DNA from: Exilibacterium sp.
Lineage (GTDB): Bacteria; Pseudomonadota; Gammaproteobacteria; Pseudomonadales; Cellvibrionaceae
Direction of reading: 5' to 3'
Length of the DNA: 55,756 nt
Assembly (NCBI GenBank): GCA_028280195.1
Contig: JANQMH010000019.1
Span: 1 to 55,756, forward strand
The notes beneath the pieces were generated by a model, which was not told the DNA's origin, did not search any database, and was given only the letters and a program-made list of their open reading frames with translations. Below, piece by piece: positions 23,991-32,546 of the stretch (within the stretch, counting starts at the first letter, position 1; each line of letters starts with the position of its first letter). A program made the translations under genes and the position numbers.

Positions 23991-24302
23991 CTAAACCAGT
24001 TTTTCAGTCAGTAGAAACTGGGGATTATCGGCGAAGGCGCGAAACTGCATGGCCACCGCCACCATTTTTTCTTCAGCAACATCGCGGCTGAAACGTTCGG
24101 TATCGTTGACGGCAATGATCTCTACGTATTCATAGGGCGCCGGCTTACCGGAGCCGAACAGGCCGGCGCTGCGGAACACATCAAAACCATCGACCGACTT
24201 CAGCCCCCTGACCACGGGAAGATCCGTCGACCTGGCCCACGCCTCGTAGTCTTCGGGTTCTATGCCTTCTTTGAGATTGAACAGCACAATAATGGTCGCC
24301 AT
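23991..24302 (-). CDS. HapK/EthD-like small protein
   Basis: A 103-residue protein (ATIIVLFNLKEGIEPEDYEAWARSTDLPVVRGLKSVDGFDVFR ... FADNPQFLLTEKLV) that I recognise as the REDY-like/HapK group, related to EthD-type dimeric alpha/beta-barrel proteins. The group includes proteins from pigment and polyketide pathways; the reaction is not established. It is the third small alpha/beta-barrel protein in this cluster, with the two ABM proteins. Confidence 0.7.
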   Translation of the reverse strand: MATIIVLFNLKEGIEPEDYEAWARSTDLPVVRGLKSVDGFDVFRSAGLFGSGKPAPYEYVEIIAVNDTERFSRDVAEEKMVAVAMQFRAFADNPQFLLTEKLV

Positions 24303-24420
24303 AAGAGGCCTCGGCTTTGCTTTCGAATAGAATGACTGTTTTGAAGAACCGTTTTACAGGATCGCTTTGCACAATGCCTGTGAGCAATACCTTTGAACAA
24401 CGCAATGCCCCGGAGTTTAT

Positions 24421-24473
24421 ACATTATTTTCTTTCTTTTCTCAACTTTAATGAAAAAATAATGTTAGTATAAT
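24421..24473 (+). promoter_or_regulatory. Promoter with a long dyad upstream of the flavoenzyme gene
   Basis: CTTTAA (24445-24450) and TATAAT (24468-24473), spaced by 17, form a good rightward promoter. A perfect ten-base inverted repeat brackets the -35: ACATTATTTT (24421-24430) and AAAATAATGT (24455-24464). This is a likely regulator site or a DNA/RNA hairpin. The cluster motif GGCTGTTT is not present here. Confidence 0.55.
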
Positions 24474-24530
24474 CGATGGCGCCCAGCGGCCGACGCGGCG
24501 CTGCAGATCAACTTTCAGGAGTTATCCCAG

Positions 24531-26507
24531 TTGAGTGAATACAAACGCCTGTTCTCATCCTGGAGCCTCGGGGGGATGCCGTTGCGCAACCGCCTGGCCC
24601 ACGCCTCTATTCAAACCCGTTTGGTTCGCGAAGGCCGACCGACCGACAGGCTTCTAAACTACCTGGGCAGTCGCGCCCAGGGCGGCGCCGCCATGATTGT
24701 GACCGAGCCGCTCGCCATGCTCACGCGCGTACCGGCCAGCTATAAGGTGCACGCCTTCGACGATGCGGCCCTGCCGCAACTGAGCAGGTTGGCCGACGCA
24801 GTAGAAACCCACGATACCCGCCTGATTGGCCAGGTGCAGGACCCCGGCCGGGGCAGACACGAAATCGGCAGAAACAGCGCCGCCATCGGCGCCTCGGCAC
24901 TGCCGGACGATCTCAGCTGGACAGTGCCGCACGCCCTGACCGCAGCGGAGATCCGGCAACTGATCGAGCAGTGGGCCAGTGCCTGCCACAGGCTGCAGCG
25001 GGCGGGCTTTTCCGGGGTGGAACTCTCCGCCGGTCACGGGCATCTTTTCCACCAGTTCCTGTCGCCCCAGGCCAATAAACGCGACGACGAGTTCGGCGTT
25101 GATCTGGAGGGACGGACGCTGTTTCTCACCACCTTGATCGAGCACATTCGCGCTCTGTGCGGGCGCCCTTTTATTATCGGGGTCAAACTCCCCGGAGAGG
25201 ATTTGGTGGCCGGCAGTATCGATCTGCAGGAGGCCGAAAACATCGCCCGCCGGGTGGCCGAATGCGGCGAGCTGGACTACTGGACTTTTGCCTGGGGCGC
25301 CCATGCGCGCTCACTTTGGGCCCATTTACCCGGCGCCGAGGGGCCGCGCAGCCCCTACCTGGAAAAAATCAGGCGCCTGCGCGCCACAGCGCCCGATATT
25401 CCAACCGGTGCCCTGGGCTATATTACCGACCCCAATGAAGCGGAAGCGGCCCTTACGGACGGCACCGCCGACATGGTCTTTCTGGGGCGGGCAATGATTG
25501 CCGACCCGGCCTGGGGCGAGAAGGCCCGCCAGGGCCGGGAGAGCGAAATAAGGTACTGCGTGTCCTGCAATACCTGCTGGCGCGCCACCGTGGAAGGCGG
25601 CGGCGTGGCCTGCGATAACAATCCGGCAGTGGCCGTAAAAGGTGAGGCGTTCTGGCGCCCGCCGCAAGCCGACCGGGCCAGGCGCGTTGTCGTTGTCGGC
25701 GCCGGTGTCGCCGGGCTGGAGGCGGCCTGGGTAGCCGCCGCCCGGGGCCATTCCGTCACGGTTCTCGGCGGGTCGGAGGAAGTGGGCGGTAAAACCCGCC
25801 TGCACGCACTCCTGCCCGGTGCGGAGAACCTCAGCAGTGTTTACGACTATCAATACCTGGCCGGCCAGCGCGAGGGCGTCAAGTTTCATACCAGCGAAAT
25901 GGCGACCCTGGACGATATACAGGCCCGGGAGCCGGATATCGTGGTACTGGCAACCGGTTCTACGATGTCGGTGCCGGACTTTATCCCGGAAGAATACCGC
26001 GATGGGGCGCTGATCCCGGATCTTCGCACCCTGGTTGCCGACCTGGCCCACGCCAGATTCCGGCAAAGTGGCTGCCTGGTTTTGATCGACAGGGATCATA
26101 CGGAGATGACGTATGCGGCGGCTGAAATGCTCTCCCACCGGTTTGGCCAGGTGGTTATCGTAACGCCCCGGGAACGTATCGCCTCCGACTGCTCCCTGAT
26201 CAACAGGCAGAAGATATATACCAGCCTGCACCGCCGGCCGGTAAAGATAATCACCTGCAGCGAAGTGCTCGACCTGGACGGACTCGAGCGGGGTGTGCTC
26301 ACCATCGGCAATGTGTACAACGGTGAAACGCGGGAGTTGAGCGACGTTGCCGCCATTACCTATGCCAACTCACGACGGCCCAATGATCAACTGCTGCAGC
26401 CACTTCAGGCCGCGGGCTACAAGGTGACTTGCGTGGGTGACTGCTTTGCGCCGCGCTCGCTGCTTGCGGCAACCGCACAGGGCTTTGCCGTCGGCTGCGA
26501 ATTATAG
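24531..26507 (+). CDS. FMN/FAD/4Fe-4S flavoenzyme of the 2,4-dienoyl-CoA reductase (OYE-like) family
   Basis: A 658-residue multidomain enzyme. Residues ~1-340 are an Old-Yellow-Enzyme TIM barrel (SAGHGHLFHQFLSP...KRDDEFG). An iron-sulfur motif CVSCNTCW...C follows at ~345-365. The C-terminal part has two dinucleotide domains (VVVVGAGVAGLEAAW for FAD). This is the layout of FadH-type 2,4-dienoyl-CoA reductases and of bile-acid/steroid ene-reductases. It would reduce a conjugated double bond with NAD(P)H. It starts with TTG at 24531, nine bases after AGGAG, in agreement with the family N-terminus. Confidence 0.88.
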   Translation: MSEYKRLFSSWSLGGMPLRNRLAHASIQTRLVREGRPTDRLLNYLGSRAQGGAAMIVTEPLAMLTRVPASYKVHAFDDAALPQLSRLADAVETHDTRLIGQVQDPGRGRHEIGRNSAAIGASALPDDLSWTVPHALTAAEIRQLIEQWASACHRLQRAGFSGVELSAGHGHLFHQFLSPQANKRDDEFGVDLEGRTLFLTTLIEHIRALCGRPFIIGVKLPGEDLVAGSIDLQEAENIARRVAECGELDYWTFAWGAHARSLWAHLPGAEGPRSPYLEKIRRLRATAPDIPTGALGYITDPNEAEAALTDGTADMVFLGRAMIADPAWGEKARQGRESEIRYCVSCNTCWRATVEGGGVACDNNPAVAVKGEAFWRPPQADRARRVVVVGAGVAGLEAAWVAAARGHSVTVLGGSEEVGGKTRLHALLPGAENLSSVYDYQYLAGQREGVKFHTSEMATLDDIQAREPDIVVLATGSTMSVPDFIPEEYRDGALIPDLRTLVADLAHARFRQSGCLVLIDRDHTEMTYAAAEMLSHRFGQVVIVTPRERIASDCSLINRQKIYTSLHRRPVKIITCSEVLDLDGLERGVLTIGNVYNGETRELSDVAAITYANSRRPNDQLLQPLQAAGYKVTCVGDCFAPRSLLAATAQGFAVGCEL

Positions 26508-26523
26508 CGCTTTGCAGGCGGCC

Positions 26524-27504
26524 TCAGTCACTGCCATGCCTTTCCAGCGCCAGGCGCCTGATATCATCCATCAGCGCCTCGGCGGCCGGACTGAGTTTCC
26601 TGCCGCCCATGCTGATCAGACTCGCGTGCCTCGTCACCGTCGGCTTGTCTATGTTTATTCGCCGCAGTATGGGCCGGTGCCTGCTGTCGTAAGTTCGCTC
26701 GGCCATTGCCGGCGAGGTCATAAGCAGGAAGTCATTGGAAAGCATGAGCTGAGTGCCCACGACAGGCGCATCCGAGCGGATGACCCGCTCCGGCGCATTG
26801 AGCCCTGCGGAAACAAATGCATTGCGTATCGCGTGCCAGTCGCTGGGGCGGCGCCTCGGCACCAGCCAGGTATAGCCCTGTAAATCCTTCAGCTTGGGGC
26901 GCTTCAATTTCATTACCGGGTGCTTGGCGCGCGCGACGACGATATCGCGCAAGGTGTAGAGCTGCTCCGCGACGACACCGCGCGGGGCTGTGTCGCCGGT
27001 GGAAATACTGCCGCAAAGAAAATCTATCCGCCCTTCCACCAGTTGATTGAGCAGAACCTCGGAATAGTCTTCAATCAGGCTCAACTCCACGTCGGGCCGC
27101 TGCTCGTGAAAGACCCGCAGGGCCTGGGCAATCAGTTCCACATCGCAGGTTTCGCCGAGACCGATTTCCACCTTGCCGGCCCGGGCTCCCAGCAGCGAGT
27201 GCAGGTGATGCACGGCCTGCTCCATGCCGCTGATCTGGCTGCGCGCATAGGGTAAAAACGCCTCACCGTATTCGGTGGCGAAGGTTTGGTTGCCGCGGGA
27301 GCGGTGGACCAGGGTGGTGCCGACGATGGACTCCAACTTGGCCAGACTGATGCCGAGCGCCTGTTGGGTAATACCCAGATTTTTCGCAGCTTCTGCCAGG
27401 CCGCCGCGCTCGATAATCGCGACAAACCTCTGCAGCTGTTTGTACTGTATGTCGGCTATTTGGCTTTTGGTGATTGGGGGTTCGGCGGGTGACTTTTTAG
27501 GCAT
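26524..27504 (-). CDS. LysR-family transcriptional regulator
   Basis: A 326-residue regulator. An N-terminal winged helix-turn-helix (YKQLQRFVAIIERGGLAEAAKNLGITQQALGISLAKLESIVGTTLVHR) is followed by a periplasmic-binding-like effector domain (VEIGLGETCDVELIAQALRVF...). It converges on the flavoenzyme gene with 16 bases between stops. It is the only recognisable regulator gene in the catabolic cluster. An in-frame TTG at 27519 with TAAGG upstream is an alternative start; ATG 27504 lacks a clear ribosome site. Confidence 0.88.
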   Translation of the reverse strand: MPKKSPAEPPITKSQIADIQYKQLQRFVAIIERGGLAEAAKNLGITQQALGISLAKLESIVGTTLVHRSRGNQTFATEYGEAFLPYARSQISGMEQAVHHLHSLLGARAGKVEIGLGETCDVELIAQALRVFHEQRPDVELSLIEDYSEVLLNQLVEGRIDFLCGSISTGDTAPRGVVAEQLYTLRDIVVARAKHPVMKLKRPKLKDLQGYTWLVPRRRPSDWHAIRNAFVSAGLNAPERVIRSDAPVVGTQLMLSNDFLLMTSPAMAERTYDSRHRPILRRINIDKPTVTRHASLISMGGRKLSPAAEALMDDIRRLALERHGSD

Positions 27505-27541
27505 GCGGCATTGTCGCAAAAAAGCCTTACCAATTCTAGTG

Positions 27542-28195
27542 TTACAGTGTCGGCTTCAACAGCCCGGAAATCCCGGCCACAAGCGTGCCGCCATAAATAC
27601 ATAAAACTGCGATATACACCGGTCTCAGGTCTCTTTTTAACCTGGTGTTGATTTCATCGCTCGCACCCTGGCCGGCAAGTTCCTGAAAGCCCGCCGCTAC
27701 CGGCGCAAAGTATTTCTCCACCGCCAGGGCGGCGATGGCGATAATGACATAGGCATACCATTTCAGCGCCAGCCAGAGCGGTATTTCACCGCCAGCCAGC
27801 AGCAGCGTCGCCCCCAGACCCATGCCGATAATGACGCCGCCATAAATGATGGTCTGTGCCCATAGCGCAAGCGTGTGGCTGCGGCTTGCGGGCTGCCGGA
27901 AAATAATAATCCAGGTAACCGCGAGCCAGACCAACGATAAAATCAGGCCGTAGGACAAGGGGATCAGTTCGTAGCCCCAGTGTGTTGACAGCACCACCCC
28001 ACTGCCCCATACCAGCGGCACCGCCAAGCGCGGCAGGCGATCCAGGATCATCCCCACTTCGACAAGGGTCAGTCGGGTCTCCACACTGAGGTTACTGCGC
28101 TCGGCATAACGGCAGGCGATAAACACCCCGATATCCGTTCCAAGCCAGAAGACCCAGCCGAGCACATGGACAATTACAGCCCACTGCTCCAGCAC
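27542..28195 (-). CDS. Multi-pass membrane protein, CopD-like in appearance
   Basis: 217 residues with about six hydrophobic segments, starting with VIVHVLGWVFWLGTDIGVFIAC and ending IAVLCIYGGTLVAGISGLL. The N-terminal histidine within a W/G-rich helix resembles CopD-type or heme-binding membrane proteins, but I cannot assign the family. GTG start sharing one base with the TAG stop of the 124-aa gene. It is the last gene of the methyltransferase operon. Confidence 0.6.
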   Translation of the reverse strand: MLEQWAVIVHVLGWVFWLGTDIGVFIACRYAERSNLSVETRLTLVEVGMILDRLPRLAVPLVWGSGVVLSTHWGYELIPLSYGLILSLVWLAVTWIIIFRQPASRSHTLALWAQTIIYGGVIIGMGLGATLLLAGGEIPLWLALKWYAYVIIAIAALAVEKYFAPVAAGFQELAGQGASDEINTRLKRDLRPVYIAVLCIYGGTLVAGISGLLKPTL

Positions 28196-28569
28196 TAATG
28201 TTTTTCCTCAGCCGCCTTGCCAGCCTGAAATCTGTCGATTTCTTTCTGGCGGTTGTCAACGGACTGAAACTCGGCGCCCACTGCGCGGAATGCGTCTTTG
28301 AAAAACGCCTGCATTGACTGCCGGTCTTGTTCTTGCTGCGCTTCCGGCAATTCAAACCGCTCGAGTTCCTCGGCAGTGACTATCGCCTTGTCCAATAGAA
28401 TCTGCTCGAGCATGCGCACCTGGCTGCGGGTTGCCCAGAGCTGTGACATGGTTTCCAGCAGCGCGGTCATCAGCGCATCCACCTCTGCGGACTCGAAGAA
28501 GGCCGGGCGCCTGCCGCGGGTATCGAGCTGAATATCGCCCTGGTCAGCAGCATCAGTTTTTGTCTTCAT
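28195..28569 (-). CDS. Conserved-looking small protein of unknown function
   Basis: A 124-residue soluble, acidic and helical protein (FFESAEVDALMTALLETMSQLWATRSQVRMLEQILL ... QSMQAFFKDAFRAVGAEFQSVDNRQKEIDRF). No family recognised; the helix pattern suggests a coiled-coil or helical bundle. ATG 28569 is preceded by AGGGAA. It sits 34 bases after the methyltransferase and overlaps the membrane protein, so it is part of a three-gene operon. Confidence 0.6.
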   Translation of the reverse strand: MKTKTDAADQGDIQLDTRGRRPAFFESAEVDALMTALLETMSQLWATRSQVRMLEQILLDKAIVTAEELERFELPEAQQEQDRQSMQAFFKDAFRAVGAEFQSVDNRQKEIDRFQAGKAAEEKH

Positions 28570-28603
28570 CGTCGTATTCCCTGTCTTCTCCGGTCGATCT
28601 GTA

Positions 28604-29797
28604 TTACTTCCAGGCACCAAAGCCATACCACTGAATCCCTTCCGCCAGGCGGCCGGTATTTTCGTCGACCGGCACATCGACTTCTACCGCCTTGGCATAG
28701 TCGTCGGGCTGCATATAGGTATACTGGGGAGTGATGAATTCAAACTGCTTGTCCTGCGAAAACCCTGCTTGCAGGCGTAAACCGGTGAAGTCCTGATCCC
28801 GGAATGCCTTATAAAAAGGTTCGTTATTGTAGTAGGCATCCCAATCCAGGTAAAAGGAGTCGTAGGGTGAGACACTGTCATTGGGCGGCAATTCCATATG
28901 CAACATCAGGCCGCCCGGACGCAGCACCCGGTGCGCTTCCGCCATGACTTTGCGGATATCGGCTACCGGTAACTCATGCAGGAACATGGATGAGAAAACA
29001 ATGTCGACACTGTCGTCCGGATAGTCGAGGCTGGTGGCATTGAGCTGCCTGAAATTGACATCCAGGCCCTTGTCCTTTGCCCGTGCATAGCCATAACGCA
29101 AACAGGCCGGCGCCACATCGATACCGGTGACTTGCGCCTGCGGGTAGGTGATTTTCCACGCACAGGTGTTGTGGCCGATGGTACAACCGAGATCGATAAT
29201 CGTCGACGGTGCGAAGTCCGGAAACTTGCAGCGTATATAGTTGGCCATTGAATGGCCGATATCATCCAGGCTTTCACCCATGCGCCCGAATGAGAAAATA
29301 TTCAAGCCGTGATCATACACTGCCCCGGCCATCCAGTCCGCAGCGGCATCTTCGCGGTGATAGGAGCCGGGCGCCAGATGGACGTCGAGCGCCGCTACGT
29401 TGGACGGTATCTGCAGATTTCCGTCCAGCTCGAGCCCGGCATCGGATTCTTTCCGGCCCGATGTTACGGCCGCTTCAATCCGATTGCCGAGTTCGCGTTT
29501 GCCGTGGTGGAGTGGCCGCAATACGCTCCGCCATACCATTTCCTGAGCGTTATAGCGCATGCTCGAATAGAACTTGAAGACGGAATCGCTCTTCATTACC
29601 TGGTGAACATCTCTTCCGCTTTGCGGCGTGGCCTGCCGCTGCGACAAATCCGGCTCCAGGTCATGCAGGTAATGAGACTTCATGGTCTGCGCCATATCGT
29701 TCAGTACAAATGCTCTAAGGCCCGACACGAAATCCTGCTTGGCCGCCTGTTCACGGGTTCCCTTCACAAATAAATTATGCTGTAAAGCCGCTGGCAT
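28604..29797 (-). CDS. SAM-dependent methyltransferase with a ~200-residue N-terminal extension
   Basis: A 397-residue protein. The class I methyltransferase core is in the second half: motif I IIDLGCTIGHNT, the acidic loop VTGIDVAPACLRYG, DIVFSSMFLHELP and HRVLRPGGLMLHMELP. The first ~200 residues have no recognised fold and include LDVHLAPGSYHREDAAADWMAG. The substrate is unknown. ATG 29797 is chosen because GGAGG lies nine bases before it. First gene of the leftward operon and divergent from a TonB receptor, with which it probably shares control. Confidence 0.78.
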   Translation of the reverse strand: MPAALQHNLFVKGTREQAAKQDFVSGLRAFVLNDMAQTMKSHYLHDLEPDLSQRQATPQSGRDVHQVMKSDSVFKFYSSMRYNAQEMVWRSVLRPLHHGKRELGNRIEAAVTSGRKESDAGLELDGNLQIPSNVAALDVHLAPGSYHREDAAADWMAGAVYDHGLNIFSFGRMGESLDDIGHSMANYIRCKFPDFAPSTIIDLGCTIGHNTCAWKITYPQAQVTGIDVAPACLRYGYARAKDKGLDVNFRQLNATSLDYPDDSVDIVFSSMFLHELPVADIRKVMAEAHRVLRPGGLMLHMELPPNDSVSPYDSFYLDWDAYYNNEPFYKAFRDQDFTGLRLQAGFSQDKQFEFITPQYTYMQPDDYAKAVEVDVPVDENTGRLAEGIQWYGFGAWK

Positions 29798-29846
29798 GAT
29801 GCCTACCTCCCCAGGTGTAAGGACAATATGAATATAAAAGAAAAAG

Positions 29847-29860
29847 TTTGACACATCAAC
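29847..29860 (+). promoter_or_regulatory. Site resembling the MarR-type palindrome of the sulfatase locus
   Basis: TTTGACACATCAAC matches 12 of 14 positions of GTTGACATATCAAC, found three times at 47,065-47,230. It includes a TTGACA that could be a rightward -35 (TAGTAT follows, with a short 15-base spacer). It is in the divergent region between the methyltransferase and TonB receptor genes. Confidence 0.4.
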
Positions 29861-29900
29861 ATAAAACCTAGTATTTTTTTCATTCGAAAGCGCTTTGACA

Positions 29901-29914
29901 TTGATCTAGATCAT
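29901..29914 (+). promoter_or_regulatory. FNR/Anr/Dnr-like box
   Basis: TTGAT-CTAG-ATCAT matches the FNR-family consensus TTGAT-N4-ATCAA at nine of ten positions. It lies 52 bases before the GTG of the TonB receptor, which would suggest oxygen- or NO-responsive expression. Confidence 0.5.
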
Positions 29915-29965
29915 AGCCGCGGAAGTTAATAAAGAAAAAGCAGTCACCAAGGGGGGTTTTATAAC

Positions 29966-32248
29966 GTGAAAAAGATTCTAACGTCCAACGGGCTTGGCGG
30001 AGCCGGGTCATCTGCCAAAACCCTGATTTCTTTAAGTATTGCAGCCATCGGCCTGCCGCACACTGTTTACGCCCAGCAACCCGCAGAGGAACTGTTTCTC
30101 GAGGAGGTGGTGGTCACCGCCCAGCGCCGGGCCCAGAATCTGCAGGATGTCCCGGTGGCGGTCTCGTCCCTGTCGGATGAGCAGCTGGAGCTTTTTCAAA
30201 TTGAAGATACACTGGATGTTGCACGCTCCATTCCCAATATGGTCGCCGCCAATACCGTCGGGCTCGGTACCTCTGTGCTCTATTTTCTGCGGGGTGTCGG
30301 CAGCACCGAGTCGGTCGCCACCTTCGATCTACCGGTGGGCACTTATATCGATGAAGTTTATCTCTCGCGCCAGAATGCCAACCAGATCATGCTGGCTGCC
30401 GTCGAGAGGGTGGAGGTGCTGCGCGGACCCCAGGGTACCCTGTTCGGCAGAAATACCACCGGTGGTGCGGTACAGGTAATTACGCGCAAACCGGGTGAGG
30501 TCTTTGAGGGCAATGCCGAAGTGGGCTACGGGCGTTTCAACCGCATTTCCGCCCGCGGTATGCTCAATATTCCACTGAATGAGACCGCGGCGGTTCAAGT
30601 GAGCGCCTTCTCCACCGAGGACGACGGCTGGCTGGAGAACCGCCTCAGCAGTGAGGAATTCAATGGTGAGGAATCCTGGGGAGCCAGAACCGCGCTGCGC
30701 CTCTGGCATGAAGACTGGTTGATATGGGATGTGTCCGCGCAATATGTCGAGACCGACAGCCTCGAGATTGGCCCGCCCGGCGTGGTCGACCCCACCACCT
30801 TCCAGGCATCCAGTGTTCCCAGCACCGGCGACCTGTATTCAGCCAGGCTCGAAGACAGGAACTGTGAGCCCGGCGGGCCGGTTGACACCTGGGCGAACCA
30901 GGGCTGTCAATTCAACAGTGCCGACTCGTCCCTGTTGATTTCAAATCTGCAGATGGACTTCAGCGCCGGTACGCTAAACCTGATTTCCGGTTACTACAAA
31001 GTCAACCAGGATTTCAATATCGATTTTCTCGGCAACTCGGACCAACCCATTTTCGGCGGTGTATTTGGCGCTAACTTTTATATTTCCAACAGCGGTGAAC
31101 ACGAGCAGTTCAGCCAGGAGATAAAATGGCAGGGCAGCTTGCTGGAGGAAAAGCTGAACTATGTCGCCGGCGCCTATTATATGAAAGAGGATAACAGCAC
31201 CCATTTTATCGATACCGTCAACTTACCCGTAGCGCCCGGGGTGACGGTGCCCGCAGTGCTTGCCGACCGCGATTCACTCGACAATACTACCGAAAACCAG
31301 GCCCTGTATCTGCAGGGGGACTACGCCCTGACCTCGGCGCTGACACTGCAGCTCGGCATGCGTTATACAAAAGAGGAAAAGGATATGTCGCTGTCCGGCG
31401 TATCGCTGGACCTGGCAACCTTCTCACCGGTTCCGTTTACCTCGCAGGAGATAAGAGCCGCCGGCATTCCCCTGGACCAGACCGCCGAAGAGCTGACGCC
31501 CAGACTTGCGCTGTATTACGACTTTAGCGACAACTTGATGGCCTACGCCTCCTACACCGAGGGCTTTAAATCCGGTGGCTGGAATGCCCGCGGCACCAGC
31601 GCCGTGGAGATGCAGGCATTTGGGCCCGAGTTTGTCGATTCCTACGAGGCCGGCCTGCGCAGCAATGGCCTCAACGGCCGCCTGCGAGTCAATGCCACGA
31701 TCTTCCGTGCGGAGTACAGCGATTTTCAGATCCCCTCGGTATTTCCCGGCAGTTCAACCTTTCTCACCCTGAACTCAGGCGAAGCGGAAGTCGATGGCCT
31801 GGAGCTTGAGAGCGTCCTCGCCGTTACCGCCAGTACCGATGTCTTCGCCAATATAGGCCTGATGGATTCCGGCTATGAAAGCCTGAGTGACAACGCCGTA
31901 GCCGCCGGTATAGGACCCGAGCTGCAGCGCGCCCCGGACCTGTCGGCACAGCTGGGTTTTACCACCAGCTTTGATTTCGGCAGTTCCGGCAGCATCAGCC
32001 TCTCGGCAGACGCCAAGTACACCTCGGACTTCGAAACCAGCCCCAGCAACGATCCCGAAGGCTCAATCGATGCACTGACACTGGTCAATGCCCAACTGCG
32101 CTGGGCAAACCCTGCCGACTCGCTGGCCCTTATTGTCGAGTGCACCAACTGCTTTGATAAGGAGTGGCATACGCAAAATCTCTTTGGCATGGTTTACCCG
32201 GCCGAGCCCATGACCTGGAATATGCGGGCTCAGTATAAATTTCAGTAA
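29966..32248 (+). CDS. TonB-dependent receptor (second)
   Basis: A 760-residue outer-membrane receptor. It has a signal peptide ending near VYAQQ, a TonB-box-like LEEVVVTAQRR, the plug motif VEVLRGPQGTLFGRNTTGGAVQVIT and a barrel ending in NMRAQYKFQ. GTG start at 29966 with GGGGGG nine bases upstream. No STN domain, so a plain transporter. It diverges from the methyltransferase operon. Substrate unknown. Confidence 0.92.
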   Translation: MKKILTSNGLGGAGSSAKTLISLSIAAIGLPHTVYAQQPAEELFLEEVVVTAQRRAQNLQDVPVAVSSLSDEQLELFQIEDTLDVARSIPNMVAANTVGLGTSVLYFLRGVGSTESVATFDLPVGTYIDEVYLSRQNANQIMLAAVERVEVLRGPQGTLFGRNTTGGAVQVITRKPGEVFEGNAEVGYGRFNRISARGMLNIPLNETAAVQVSAFSTEDDGWLENRLSSEEFNGEESWGARTALRLWHEDWLIWDVSAQYVETDSLEIGPPGVVDPTTFQASSVPSTGDLYSARLEDRNCEPGGPVDTWANQGCQFNSADSSLLISNLQMDFSAGTLNLISGYYKVNQDFNIDFLGNSDQPIFGGVFGANFYISNSGEHEQFSQEIKWQGSLLEEKLNYVAGAYYMKEDNSTHFIDTVNLPVAPGVTVPAVLADRDSLDNTTENQALYLQGDYALTSALTLQLGMRYTKEEKDMSLSGVSLDLATFSPVPFTSQEIRAAGIPLDQTAEELTPRLALYYDFSDNLMAYASYTEGFKSGGWNARGTSAVEMQAFGPEFVDSYEAGLRSNGLNGRLRVNATIFRAEYSDFQIPSVFPGSSTFLTLNSGEAEVDGLELESVLAVTASTDVFANIGLMDSGYESLSDNAVAAGIGPELQRAPDLSAQLGFTTSFDFGSSGSISLSADAKYTSDFETSPSNDPEGSIDALTLVNAQLRWANPADSLALIVECTNCFDKEWHTQNLFGMVYPAEPMTWNMRAQYKFQ

Positions 32249-32546
32249 CCGGGCTTTAGCGGCCGGACTTCACGGCACGGAGGCCAGGTTTTTACGAAGG
32301 CATAAAGACCGCCGCCGGTAACAGCAGCTAAGCGCCACTGTTTGACTTCAAAGGGCAGGCCGTTTTTCCCTGCCTTCACCTATCGCTCTTCAGTGGCGTT
32401 GAGCTGATGGCGTTGCGCTGCTCAAGATATCCCTCCGTATCTCTCCGGACACCCCGCCAGCCGCCAGGTAAGGGCATATGCCATAATTGCAAATTCGAAT
32501 GGTTATCATTAAAATTACGATATTCATTAACCTGCGCCGAATCGTC
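32249..32546 (+). other. Intergenic region before the ECF sigma gene, with a weak Fur-like site
   Basis: 298 bases with no gene. Near the right end, TCGAATGGTTATCATTAAA (32495-32513) matches about 12 of 19 positions of the Fur consensus. That would fit iron control of the FecIR-type trio, but the match is marginal. A GGCAGG/CCTGCC inverted repeat near 32,355-32,375 lacks a clear T-tail after it. Confidence 0.3.

Noticed and set aside
24330-24350. GACTGTTTTGAAG as a fifth cluster operator
   Set aside because: It shares only CTGTTTT with the motif and lacks the GCC/GGC dyad and the A/T tail.
32353-32375. GGCAGG/CCTGCC hairpin as terminator of the second TonB receptor
   Set aside because: It lies over 100 bases past the stop and no T-run follows the stem.
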